Shown piece after piece: positions 34,647 to 42,338 of a stretch of DNA of 64,000 nt; the stretch's first letter is position 1, and the number at the start of each line of letters is the position of its first letter. Made by a program: the position numbers and the translations under genes. Origin of the DNA: Roseiarcus sp050010035 (GTDB lineage: Bacteria; Pseudomonadota; Alphaproteobacteria; Rhizobiales; Beijerinckiaceae); NCBI GenBank assembly GCA_050010035.1, contig JBEKLU010000001.1, positions 77,330-141,329 on the forward strand, given 5' to 3'. The notes under the pieces were generated by a model. The model saw only the letters and a list, made by a program, of their open reading frames with translations. It made no database searches and was not told the origin of the DNA.

Positions 34647-36613
34647 TCAAGATCGGCCTGACCGAGCTGATCGCCGCGCTTTGGCCGACGCTGGCCCTGC
34701 TGGGCGCCAGCCTCGCGTTCACCGCGATCGCGCGGCGCGACTCCGCGCCGGTGCGCTTCGGCGTGATGGCGCTGAGCTTCGCGTTGCTCGTGCGCTACTT
34801 CTTCTGGCGCGCGACCTCGACGCTGCCGCCGGCGGGCTTCACGCTCGATTTCGCCTGCGGCCTGACTTTCCTGCTGGTCGAAACCGGCGGGCTCGTCGCG
34901 ACGGCGCTGTCGCTGGTCTTCCTGTCGCGCACGCGCAATCGCTCGCCCGAGGCCGACCGCAACGCGGCATGGCTCCGCGCCCTGCCGCAAAAGCCGCTGA
35001 TCGATCTCTTCATCTGTTCGTACAACGAAGAAGAAAGCATCCTGGAGCGCACCATCATCGGCGCCACCGGCATGGACTACCCGAATTACCGCGTCTGGAT
35101 GCTCGACGACGGCGGGCGGCCGTGGCTCAGGGCGCTGTGCGAAAGGCTCGATTGCGGCTATATCGCGCGCCCCGACAACGCCCACGCCAAGGCCGGCAAC
35201 ATCAACTACGCCTTGGGGAAGGTGGCGGCGCTGCGCAATCCGCCGCAGTTCATATCGATCCTCGACGCCGACTTCGTGCCGACGCCGAATTTTCTGTCGC
35301 GCGCGATGACGCTGTTTCGCGACGATCGCGTCGGCGTCGTGCAGACGCCGCAGCATTTCATCAATCCCGACCCGATCCAGGCCAATCTCTTGGCCAAGCG
35401 CGTCTGGCCCGACGATCAGAGGTTCTTCTTCGACGTCGTCATGCCCGCCAAAGACGCCTGGTCGGCGGCGTTCTGTTGCGGCACGTCGTCGATCATTCGT
35501 TTCGAACCTTTGCGCGCCATCGGCGGCATGCCGACGGATTCGGTCACCGAGGACTATCTTCTGACTTTGCGGATGAAGGAGGCCGGGTACACGACGGTCT
35601 ATCTCAACGAGCCGCTCTCGCTGGGATTGGCCCCGGAGGGCGTCAAGGAATACATCACCCAGCGCAGCCGCTGGTGCCTCGGTTTCATGCAGATCGTGCG
35701 CGGGCGCAGCGGCCCGCTTTCCCGCACGAGCGCCCTGACCATCGTCGACCGGCTGTCGCTCGTCGAAAGCTTCCTCAACTGGGCGGCGATCTTCCCTGCC
35801 CGGCTGATGGGCCTGATCGTCCCGATCCTCTATTTCCTGCTCGACATCAAGTCGGTGCGCGCGGACTTGAGCGACGTCGCCAGCTATTTTCTGCCCTATT
35901 TCATTTGGCACACCGCGGCGATGAACTGGATGACGCGCGGGCGGCTGATCCCGATCATGTCCGACGTCTGCCAGCTCATCGCCGCGCCGGCCGTCGTCAA
36001 GGCCGTCGCGATCGGCCTTTTGCGGCCGCAGGGACACAAGTTCAAAGTGACCGCCAAGGGCGGTGATCGCGGCCGCCGCTTCGTCGAGTGGCCGCTCTTC
36101 CGTTTCTTTGGCGTGCTTCTCATCCTGACGATCGCATCGATCGGCTACGCCTTCCACCTCGACGTTCGCGGCGACGGCGTGCAATTCGGCGTGCTGGCGC
36201 TGTTCTGGAGCTGGTACAATTTCGCCATTCTGCTGCTCATCTGCTTCGTGTGCGTCGAACAACCGAGACGACGCAAGGCGGAGCGCTTCGAAACCAACGA
36301 GCTCGTCACGCTGACGATCGGCGGCGTCGACCACTTGCGCCAGTTGATCGACATTTCGATTTCCGGCGCGCAGATCGTCGGCCTCGCGCCGGGGCCGAAA
36401 GACGGCGCGGTCACTTTCCGCATCGGCGACTGCGTCGTCGAGGCGCGCATCGTACGCGTCAGCCGGGCGTCGTTCGCCGTCAGTTTCGACGGATCGCTCG
36501 GCGTGCGAATCGCGATGATCCGCTACTTCTATTCGGGTCAATACGTTAAGGCGATCGACGACGTGCACGTCGCCAGCCTAACCAAGGCGGTGGCGCGGCG
36601 GCTGTTTCAGTAG
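34643..36613 (+). CDS. Cellulose synthase-like family 2 glycosyltransferase with PilZ domain
   Basis: The 656-residue inner-membrane processive glycosyltransferase has N-terminal helices, then a GT-A core with FICSYNEEESILERTIIG, WMLDDGGRPWL (first Asp), SILDADFVPTPNF (DxD-type), DSVTEDYLLTLRM (TED), and QRSRWCLGFMQ (the Q-x-x-R-W polymer-binding motif). Further helices follow. The C-terminal about 100 residues are a PilZ domain: RRRKAERF carries the arginines and DISISGAQI the D-x-S-x-x-G motif that bind c-di-GMP. Hence polymer synthesis should be activated by c-di-GMP. It starts at GTG inside the stop of the fusion-protein gene. The polymer (cellulose, mixed-linkage glucan or other) is not determined; bcsB, bcsC and bcsZ are absent. 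Confidence 0.93.
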   Translation: MIKIGLTELIAALWPTLALLGASLAFTAIARRDSAPVRFGVMALSFALLVRYFFWRATSTLPPAGFTLDFACGLTFLLVETGGLVATALSLVFLSRTRNRSPEADRNAAWLRALPQKPLIDLFICSYNEEESILERTIIGATGMDYPNYRVWMLDDGGRPWLRALCERLDCGYIARPDNAHAKAGNINYALGKVAALRNPPQFISILDADFVPTPNFLSRAMTLFRDDRVGVVQTPQHFINPDPIQANLLAKRVWPDDQRFFFDVVMPAKDAWSAAFCCGTSSIIRFEPLRAIGGMPTDSVTEDYLLTLRMKEAGYTTVYLNEPLSLGLAPEGVKEYITQRSRWCLGFMQIVRGRSGPLSRTSALTIVDRLSLVESFLNWAAIFPARLMGLIVPILYFLLDIKSVRADLSDVASYFLPYFIWHTAAMNWMTRGRLIPIMSDVCQLIAAPAVVKAVAIGLLRPQGHKFKVTAKGGDRGRRFVEWPLFRFFGVLLILTIASIGYAFHLDVRGDGVQFGVLALFWSWYNFAILLLICFVCVEQPRRRKAERFETNELVTLTIGGVDHLRQLIDISISGAQIVGLAPGPKDGAVTFRIGDCVVEARIVRVSRASFAVSFDGSLGVRIAMIRYFYSGQYVKAIDDVHVASLTKAVARRLFQ

Positions 36614-36968
36614 GCGCGGCGGGGGTCGTCGCGGCCGCATTGCGGCAAGTGTCATTCGGTATGCGGCCCCGACGTCGATCGGCGTCCTGAGTATTGATCA
36701 CAAATAGGCTCGAGCGGAGCATAGCGCCGAACCCGGACGAAAAGCGTCTCGTGATCGACTTTCACGCCTCGCTCGTTCACGAGCTATCAAGGTCGCGGTA
36801 ACCATATCGACCCAAGAACGCGTTCTATTTTTGCGCGGATGCCATTGGCGCAATAATGTCAAGACACGATTCACTTCCGCAGACTATGCTCTGCTGCGAC
36901 ATTTTGCCGCGCTGGTCGACGCGAGCGCGGAACGAAGCGCCGTTTCGGCTCGATAAGAGAAGCCTGGA
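36614..36968 (+). promoter_or_regulatory. Gene-free upstream region of the GGDEF-EAL gene
   Basis: This 355-bp gap lies after the glycosyltransferase. It is AT-richer from about 36680 (GAGTATTGATCACAAATAGG, GTTCTATTTTTGCGCGG), consistent with a promoter for the next gene. No terminator hairpin with a T run was found, and no gene is seen. An AGAGAAG site precedes the following ATG. Confidence 0.4.
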
Positions 36969-38912
36969 ATGAAACTGCAGTTGCGGAAATTGGACGCTTC
37001 GCCCGAGGACGCGCCGCGCATCGACGAGGGGCCGGCCGGGCGGCTTCTGATCGTCGACGACATCGCCGACAATCGCGTGGTGCTCGCGCGACTGTTTCAA
37101 CGCCGGGGCTTCGAGATTGGGGAAGCGGCGGACGGAGAGGAGGCGCTGCGGCTGATCGAGAAGGGATCCTTCGATGTCGTCCTGCTCGACGCGAAGATGC
37201 CTGGGCTCGACGGCGCCGAGGTGCTGCGCCGCGTTCGCGCGAGCCGGTCAGCGGCCATCTTGCCCGTCATCATGATGACCGAGAAGGCCTTTTTCGCGGA
37301 TGTCGCGGAATTCTTGAAGCTTGGAGCGAACGATTGCTTCGCCAAGCCGGTCGCCTTCGCTATCGCCCTGGAGCGGGTCATCAAAGAGGTGGCGCGACGA
37401 CGGGCCGAGCTTGAACTGCGCCGCGTCAACAGCGCGCTCGAGGACGCCAAGAAACAGCTCGAGGAGCGAGTGTCGGAACGAAGCGCCCAGCTCGTCCAGG
37501 CCAACGCCGCGATGAGCGAGGAGGCGGCGCGCCGGATGGCGACCGAAGATCGGATCGCCTTTCTCGCCCATCACGACACGCTGACCGGGCTCGCCAATCG
37601 GTTCCACTTCGAATCGACGTTGCTGGCGGCCACGGTTCGCGCCCGCGAGGAGCGATTGCGCTATTCGGTCCTGTTCGTCGATCTCGATGGCTTCAAGAAT
37701 ATCAACGACACGTTGGGGCATTCGGTCGGGGATGCGCTGTTGCGGGAAGTCGCGGAGCGTATTCGCCAGACGCTGCCCGCCGGCGATTTCGCCGCGCGAT
37801 TCGGCGGAGACGAGTTTGCCGTCCTTCATGTCTCGGACGACCTCGAAGCCAGTTCGATCACCTTGGCTCGCCGGCTAATCGAGATCGTCAGCGCCTGTCA
37901 GATGGCCGACGGCCACCAGGTGTTCATCGGCGCCAGCGTCGGGATCGCGCTGGCGCAGGACGGACCGGTCGATCCGGTCACGCTGATGAAACGCGCCGAT
38001 CTCGCGATGTATCGGGCGAAGGCGGACGGGCGTGGACAATATCGCCTGTTCCACCCGGACATGGACTCGCTCGCCCAGACCCGGCGCGCTCTCGATCTCG
38101 CGCTCCGGTCCGCGCTGGCGCGAGGCGAATTCGAATTGTTCTTTCAGCCGATCGTCAGCATCGGGCGGCGACGCATCGCCGGCTTCGAAACGTTGCTGCG
38201 ATGGAATCACCCGGATCGAGGCCTCGTGTCGCCGGACGAATTCATCGGCCTGGCCGAGGACACCGGCCTGATCGTTCCCATCGGAGAGTGGATCGTGCGG
38301 CAAGCCTGCGTCGAGGCGGCGCGCTGGCCGGCCGAGCTTCTGGTCGCGGTCAATCTCTCCGCCATCCAATTCCGCAACAGAAACCTGGTGGCGGTGGTGA
38401 TGGACGCGCTGGCCCGCTCGGGCCTTCCTCCGGCGCGCCTGGAGCTCGAGATCACCGAATCCGCCCTTCTCGTGGACAACAGTCAGACGGTCGACATGCT
38501 GCGCCAGCTTCGGCACATCGGGGTGCGTATTTCGCTCGATGATTTCGGCGCCGGCTTTTCCGGCCTCGGCTATCTGCGCTCGGTCAGGTTCGATACGATC
38601 AAGATCGACAAGTCTTTCGTTCACGACATGGCGTCGAAGGACGAGAGCCTGGCGATCGTGCGCTCCGCGATCAGCATCGGCGCGACTCTCGGCATTTCGA
38701 CGACCGCCGAGGGCGTCGAGACGGAGAGACAGTTGCACAGCCTCGCCGCAGAGGGCTGCACCGAGGCGCAAGGCTATCTGTTCGGCGCCGCGCAGCCGGC
38801 GACGCTCGCGCCGCGCGCGATCGAGCGCATCCAGGGGATGCGCTGCTGGCCGGTCACGACGGCGCGCCAGCAGCCCGGCGAGACGAACATCGCCGCCTTC
38901 TTCAGGCGCTGA
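36969..38912 (+). CDS. Response regulator with GGDEF and EAL domains
   Basis: The 647-residue soluble protein has a receiver domain (acid pair D30/D31 in LLIVDDIADN, phospho-acceptor D74 in LLDAKMPG, and the lysine of CFAKPV), a coiled-coil linker (about 145-185), a GGDEF domain with intact RFGGDEFAV (about 277-285), and an EAL domain with GFETLLRW (ExLxR), LEITESALLVD, DDFGAGFSGLGYL and TAEGVETERQ. The inhibitory RxxD site five residues before GGDEF is missing (PAGD). Both synthesis and breakdown of c-di-GMP are chemically possible. No histidine kinase is adjacent. Its position after the PilZ glycosyltransferase suggests local control of polymer synthesis. Confidence 0.93.
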   Translation: MKLQLRKLDASPEDAPRIDEGPAGRLLIVDDIADNRVVLARLFQRRGFEIGEAADGEEALRLIEKGSFDVVLLDAKMPGLDGAEVLRRVRASRSAAILPVIMMTEKAFFADVAEFLKLGANDCFAKPVAFAIALERVIKEVARRRAELELRRVNSALEDAKKQLEERVSERSAQLVQANAAMSEEAARRMATEDRIAFLAHHDTLTGLANRFHFESTLLAATVRAREERLRYSVLFVDLDGFKNINDTLGHSVGDALLREVAERIRQTLPAGDFAARFGGDEFAVLHVSDDLEASSITLARRLIEIVSACQMADGHQVFIGASVGIALAQDGPVDPVTLMKRADLAMYRAKADGRGQYRLFHPDMDSLAQTRRALDLALRSALARGEFELFFQPIVSIGRRRIAGFETLLRWNHPDRGLVSPDEFIGLAEDTGLIVPIGEWIVRQACVEAARWPAELLVAVNLSAIQFRNRNLVAVVMDALARSGLPPARLELEITESALLVDNSQTVDMLRQLRHIGVRISLDDFGAGFSGLGYLRSVRFDTIKIDKSFVHDMASKDESLAIVRSAISIGATLGISTTAEGVETERQLHSLAAEGCTEAQGYLFGAAQPATLAPRAIERIQGMRCWPVTTARQQPGETNIAAFFRR

Positions 38913-39128
38913 ATGGGACGCGCCGCCGCTCGAGGCCGACAAACCTCGAAATGGCGCCAGGCCCCACGAAGCGCCCTCCTCCGCCGCTTGCCTTTCCCCC
39001 CGCCCTCCTCTATACGCGCGCTCATTCCACAGGCGGATTTTCGCGCGCCCTGCTTCAAGGGCTCGCTCCGGTGGCGGGTTCTCCCGCCTCAAACGATCCG
39101 CCGAGGCTCAACCGGAAAGGACGACGCA

Positions 39129-40148
39129 GTGTCTCTGCCTGATTTCACCATGCGCCAGCTTCTCGAAGTGGGGGCGCATTTCGGCCACCAGTCGCATCGC
39201 TGGAACCCCAAGATGGCGCCCTATATCTACGGCGCCCGCAATTCCATCCACATCATCGATCTCGCGCAGACCGTGCCGCTGCTGCACCAGGCGTTGAAGA
39301 CCGTCTCCGACACCGTCGCCAAGGGCGGGCGCGTGCTGTTCGTCGGCACCAAGCGCCAGGCGGCGGTCGAGATCGCCGAGGCGGCCAAGCGCTCGGCGCA
39401 ATATTTCGTCAATTCGCGCTGGCTGGGCGGCATGCTCACCAACTGGAAGACCATTTCCGCCTCGATCACCCGGCTGCGCAAGCTCGACGAAATGCTCGGC
39501 GAAGGCGCCAAGGGCCTGACCAAGAAGGAGCGCCTGATGCTTTCGCGCGAGCGCGAAAAGCTGGAGAAGGCGCTCGGCGGCATCAAGGACATGGGCGGCA
39601 CGCCGGACCTCGTCTTCGTCATCGACACCAACAAGGAGGCGCTGGCGATCAAGGAGGCCAACCGGCTCAAGATCCCGGTCATCGCCATCCTCGACACCAA
39701 TTGCGATCCCGACGGCATCACGCTGCCCATTCCCGGCAACGACGACGCCAGCCGCGCCATCCAGCTCTATTGCGATCTCGTGGCGCGCGCGGCGATCGAC
39801 GGCATTTCGCGCAGCCAGGGCGCGGCCGGCGTCGACCTCGGCGAGGCCGAGGCGCCGATCGCCGAGCCGCTGCCCGAGCAAGCCGAGCCGGAGGCCGAAG
39901 CGACTCCGACCGAACATTTCGAGTTGCTGGCCGCCCCGCGCGGCGCCCCGGACGATCTGGCCAAGCTCACCGGCGTCGGGCCGCAGATCGTCAAGAAGCT
40001 CAACGAGCACGGCGTGTTCCATTATTGGCAGCTCGCCGCGATGACTGAGGAGGAGGCCGCCAAGCTCGACGCCGACCTCAAGTTCAACGGCCGCATCGCC
40101 CGCGACAAGTGGGTCGATCAGTCGCGCTCGCTCATCGCCGCGGCCTGA
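39129..40148 (+). CDS. rpsB: 30S ribosomal protein S2 with C-terminal extension
   Basis: The 339-residue protein starts at GTG (SLPDFTMRQLLEVGAHFGHQ) with AAAGGA upstream. The S2 core is complete (HRWNPKMAPYIYGARNSIHI, NSRWLGGMLTNWKTISASI, TPDLVFVIDTNKEALAI). About 100 extra C-terminal residues follow: an acidic linker (AEPLPEQAEPEAEATP), then a helix-hairpin-helix-like domain (LAKLTGVGPQIVKKLNEHGV). That tail is a known alphaproteobacterial feature, not a fusion error. tsf follows after 148 bp that contain two REP copies. Confidence 0.98.
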   Translation: MSLPDFTMRQLLEVGAHFGHQSHRWNPKMAPYIYGARNSIHIIDLAQTVPLLHQALKTVSDTVAKGGRVLFVGTKRQAAVEIAEAAKRSAQYFVNSRWLGGMLTNWKTISASITRLRKLDEMLGEGAKGLTKKERLMLSREREKLEKALGGIKDMGGTPDLVFVIDTNKEALAIKEANRLKIPVIAILDTNCDPDGITLPIPGNDDASRAIQLYCDLVARAAIDGISRSQGAAGVDLGEAEAPIAEPLPEQAEPEAEATPTEHFELLAAPRGAPDDLAKLTGVGPQIVKKLNEHGVFHYWQLAAMTEEEAAKLDADLKFNGRIARDKWVDQSRSLIAAA

Positions 40149-40150
40149 CT

Positions 40151-40249
40151 CCCCCTCTCCCGCTTCGCGGGAGAGGGCCGGGGTGAGGGCGGGTCCGCGC
40201 GCCCTCATCCGGCCCTTCGGGCCACCTTCTCCCGCAAGCGGGAGAAGGG
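40151..40249. repeat. Two REP-like palindromes (copies 5 and 6) between rpsB and tsf
   Basis: The first element is CTCTCCCGC-TTC-GCGGGAGAG at 40155-40176, followed by GGCCGGGGTGAGGG. The second is CCCTCATCCGGCCC-TTC-GGGCC, then ACC and TTCTCCCGC-AAG-CGGGAGAAGGG at 40203-40249. Together they form a head-to-head pair inside what is usually an rpsB-tsf operon. They may tune the relative amounts of S2 and EF-Ts by stalling RNA decay. Confidence 0.8.
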
Positions 40250-40296
40250 ATGCCCGTACTGCCGCTCCATTCGCTTCAATTCCCGGGGGACGACAC

Positions 40297-41190
40297 ATGG
40301 CCACGATTACCGCCGCGCTGGTGAAGGATCTGCGCGAGAAGACCGGCGCTGGGATGATGGACTGCAAGAACGCGCTCGGCGAAACCGCCGGCGACATCGA
40401 GGCGGCGATCGACTGGCTGCGCAAGAAGGGCCTCGCCAAGGCGGCCAAGAAGAGCGGCCGCGTCGCCGCCGACGGCCTAGTCGGCGTCGCAGTGGAGGCC
40501 AACTTCGGCGTCGTCGTCGAGGTGAACTCGGAAACCGACTTCGTCGCCCGCAACGACGACTTCCAGGCGCTGGTGCGCGGCATCCTGGCGGTGGCGCTCG
40601 ACAAGGGGGCCGGCGTCGACGCCGAGGCGGTCAAGGCCGCCCATTACCCCGGCGGCGGCACGGTCGCCGAGGCGATCGCCAACGCCATCGCCACCATCGG
40701 CGAGAACATGACGCTGCGCCGCGCGCAGGGGCTGCACGTCGCGCACGGCGCCATCGGCCGTTACGTGCACGGCCAGATCGCCGACGGCCTCGGGCGCATC
40801 GGCGTCGTCGTCGCGCTCGAATCGACCGGCGACCGCGGCGCGCTCGTCGCGCTCGGCCGTCAGGTGGCGATGCACGTCGCCGCCGCCAGCCCGATCGCGC
40901 TCGACCCGCAGGGGATCGATCCGGCGACCATCGCGCGCGAAAAATCGGTGCTGGCCGAGAAGAACGCCGGCAAGCCGCCGCACGTGCTGGAAAAGATCGT
41001 CGAATCGGGCCTGAAGACCTATTACAAGGAAGTCTGCCTCCTCGATCAGCCCTTCGTCCACGACCCCGCCAAGTCGGTCGCCCAGGCGGTCAAGGAAGCG
41101 GAGAAGACGGTCGGCGCGCCGATCGCGATTCGCGGCTTCGTTCGCTATGCGCTCGGCGAGGGCGTCGAAAAACCCGCCGGGGAGGCGTAG
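40297..41190 (+). CDS. tsf: Elongation factor Ts
   Basis: This is the guanine nucleotide exchange factor for EF-Tu. The 297-residue protein has the N-terminal UBA-like domain with KDLREKTGAGMMDCKNAL and the core dimer region (VEVNSETDFVARNDDFQ). The ATG at 40297 follows GGGGGA. A terminator lies 15 bp downstream of the stop. Confidence 0.98.
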   Translation: MATITAALVKDLREKTGAGMMDCKNALGETAGDIEAAIDWLRKKGLAKAAKKSGRVAADGLVGVAVEANFGVVVEVNSETDFVARNDDFQALVRGILAVALDKGAGVDAEAVKAAHYPGGGTVAEAIANAIATIGENMTLRRAQGLHVAHGAIGRYVHGQIADGLGRIGVVVALESTGDRGALVALGRQVAMHVAAASPIALDPQGIDPATIAREKSVLAEKNAGKPPHVLEKIVESGLKTYYKEVCLLDQPFVHDPAKSVAQAVKEAEKTVGAPIAIRGFVRYALGEGVEKPAGEA

Positions 41191-41205
41191 ACTACCGAAT
41201 CGACC

Positions 41206-41229
41206 GGGCGGCCCACGGGCCGCCCTTTT
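41206..41229 (+). terminator. Rho-independent terminator after tsf
   Basis: GGGCGGC, loop CCACGG, GCCGCCC, then TTTT. The stem has at least seven G-C pairs. It separates tsf from pyrH, whose likely start lies about 35 bp further on. Confidence 0.85.
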
Positions 41230-41264
41230 CGTATCGGCCCGCCATTTCGATGAGGAGACGAGCC

Positions 41265-41996
41265 TTGACCGACAGCGCGCCCGCAAGACCCATGTTCGGC
41301 CGCGTCGTCGTCAAGCTGTCGGGCGAAGCCCTGATGGGGCCCGACGCCTTCGGCCTCAACGCGCCGACGGTGCAGCGCATCGCCGCCGATCTGAAGGCCG
41401 CGGCGGACCTCGGCGTGCAGGTCGCGGTGGTGGTCGGGGGCGGCAATTTCTTCCGCGGCCTGCTCGGCGCCGACAAGGGCATCGAGCGCGCGCGCGCCGA
41501 CTCGATCGGCATGCTCGCGACCGTGATGAACGCGCTGGCGATGGAGGGGGCGCTGGAGCAGGCCGGCCAGAGCGCGCGCGTGCTCTCGGCGGTGGCCATG
41601 CCCTCGCAGTGCCAGCCCTATTCGCGCCAGGCGGCGCTGGCCCATCTCGTCAAGCATCGCGTCATCATTCTGGCCGGCGGCACCGGCAACCCGTTCTTCA
41701 CCACCGACACCGGCGCAGCCTTACGCGCCGCCGAACTCGCCTGCGACGCGGTGATGAAGGCGACGCAGGTCGACGGCGTCTATTCGGCCGACCCCAAGAA
41801 GGACCCCAACGCGACCCGCTTCGACAAGCTCAGCCACGACGAAGCGATCGCCCGCAACCTTCAGATCATGGACACCGCCGCCTTCGCGCTGGCGCGCGAC
41901 AACCGCATCCCGATCGTGGTGTTCTCGGTCAACGAGCCCGGCGCGATCCGCGCCGCGCTGCTCGGCCAGGGCCGCGCGACCTACGTCATGCCGTGA
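41265..41996 (+). CDS. pyrH: Uridylate kinase (UMP kinase)
   Basis: The 243-residue enzyme phosphorylates UMP to UDP. Motifs are VVVKLSGEALMG (ATP site), VAVVVGGGNFFRG and GGTGNPFFTTDTGAALRA. I propose the TTG at 41265 because GAGGAG ends just upstream with proper spacing. An in-frame ATG at 41250 has no ribosome binding site of its own, and an ATG at 41292 would remove only the variable N-terminus. Despite the tsf terminator, the gene keeps the usual rpsB-tsf-pyrH order. frr and uppS, usually next, are not here. Confidence 0.95.
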   Translation: MTDSAPARPMFGRVVVKLSGEALMGPDAFGLNAPTVQRIAADLKAAADLGVQVAVVVGGGNFFRGLLGADKGIERARADSIGMLATVMNALAMEGALEQAGQSARVLSAVAMPSQCQPYSRQAALAHLVKHRVIILAGGTGNPFFTTDTGAALRAAELACDAVMKATQVDGVYSADPKKDPNATRFDKLSHDEAIARNLQIMDTAAFALARDNRIPIVVFSVNEPGAIRAALLGQGRATYVMP

Positions 41997-42338
41997 TCGC
42001 GGAGCGCGGGCGCTCACGCAAAAGGCCGAATATGCCGACCGCCGTCATGCCCGGCCTTGTGCCGGGCATCCACGCCGTGCCGCGGCAGCGAACCTTGAAG
42101 GTTCTTGCAGCGGCGCCGCGTGGATGGCCGGGACGAGCCCGGCCATGACGGCGAGGGGAGTTCCGGGAAAGGCGAGCTCGACTCAGCGCCTACAGGGACA
42201 AGCCCGGGCATGACGGCCTGAATCGAACTGCCCTGGCGCCGGCGTCGCGCCAAACGCCGCTTGGATTGCGCCGCAAATGTCGTAGGTTGCGCGAGGGACG
42301 CGGGGGGCGCGTCCGCCTGCAATCGGGGGGATACGCAA
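41997..42338. other. Gene-free stretch after pyrH with long palindrome
   Basis: This 342-bp gap is dominated by the imperfect palindrome at 42041-42152 and a partial third arm at 42189-42216 (GGGACAAGCCCGGGCATGACGG). The rest precedes the MFS gene and holds GGGGGG at 42325-42330 near its start. No gene is seen. Confidence 0.7.
42041..42152. repeat. Long intergenic palindrome, GCCGTCATGCCCGG family
   Basis: The left arm GCCGTCATGCCCGGCCTTG, then GCCGGGCATCCACG, is matched by the right arm CGTGGATGGCCGGGACGAG, then CCCGGCCATGACGGC. The centre holds AACCTTGAAGGTT, itself palindromic. A fragment of one arm recurs at 42189-42216. Such elements are frequent between genes in Hyphomicrobiales genomes. 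Transcribed, it would fold into a long hairpin. Confidence 0.8.

Noticed and set aside
41250..41264. ATG at 41250 as pyrH start
   Set aside because: It lies within its own ribosome-binding region and lacks an upstream site, while the TTG at 41265 has GAGGAG at the right distance. It cannot be fully excluded.
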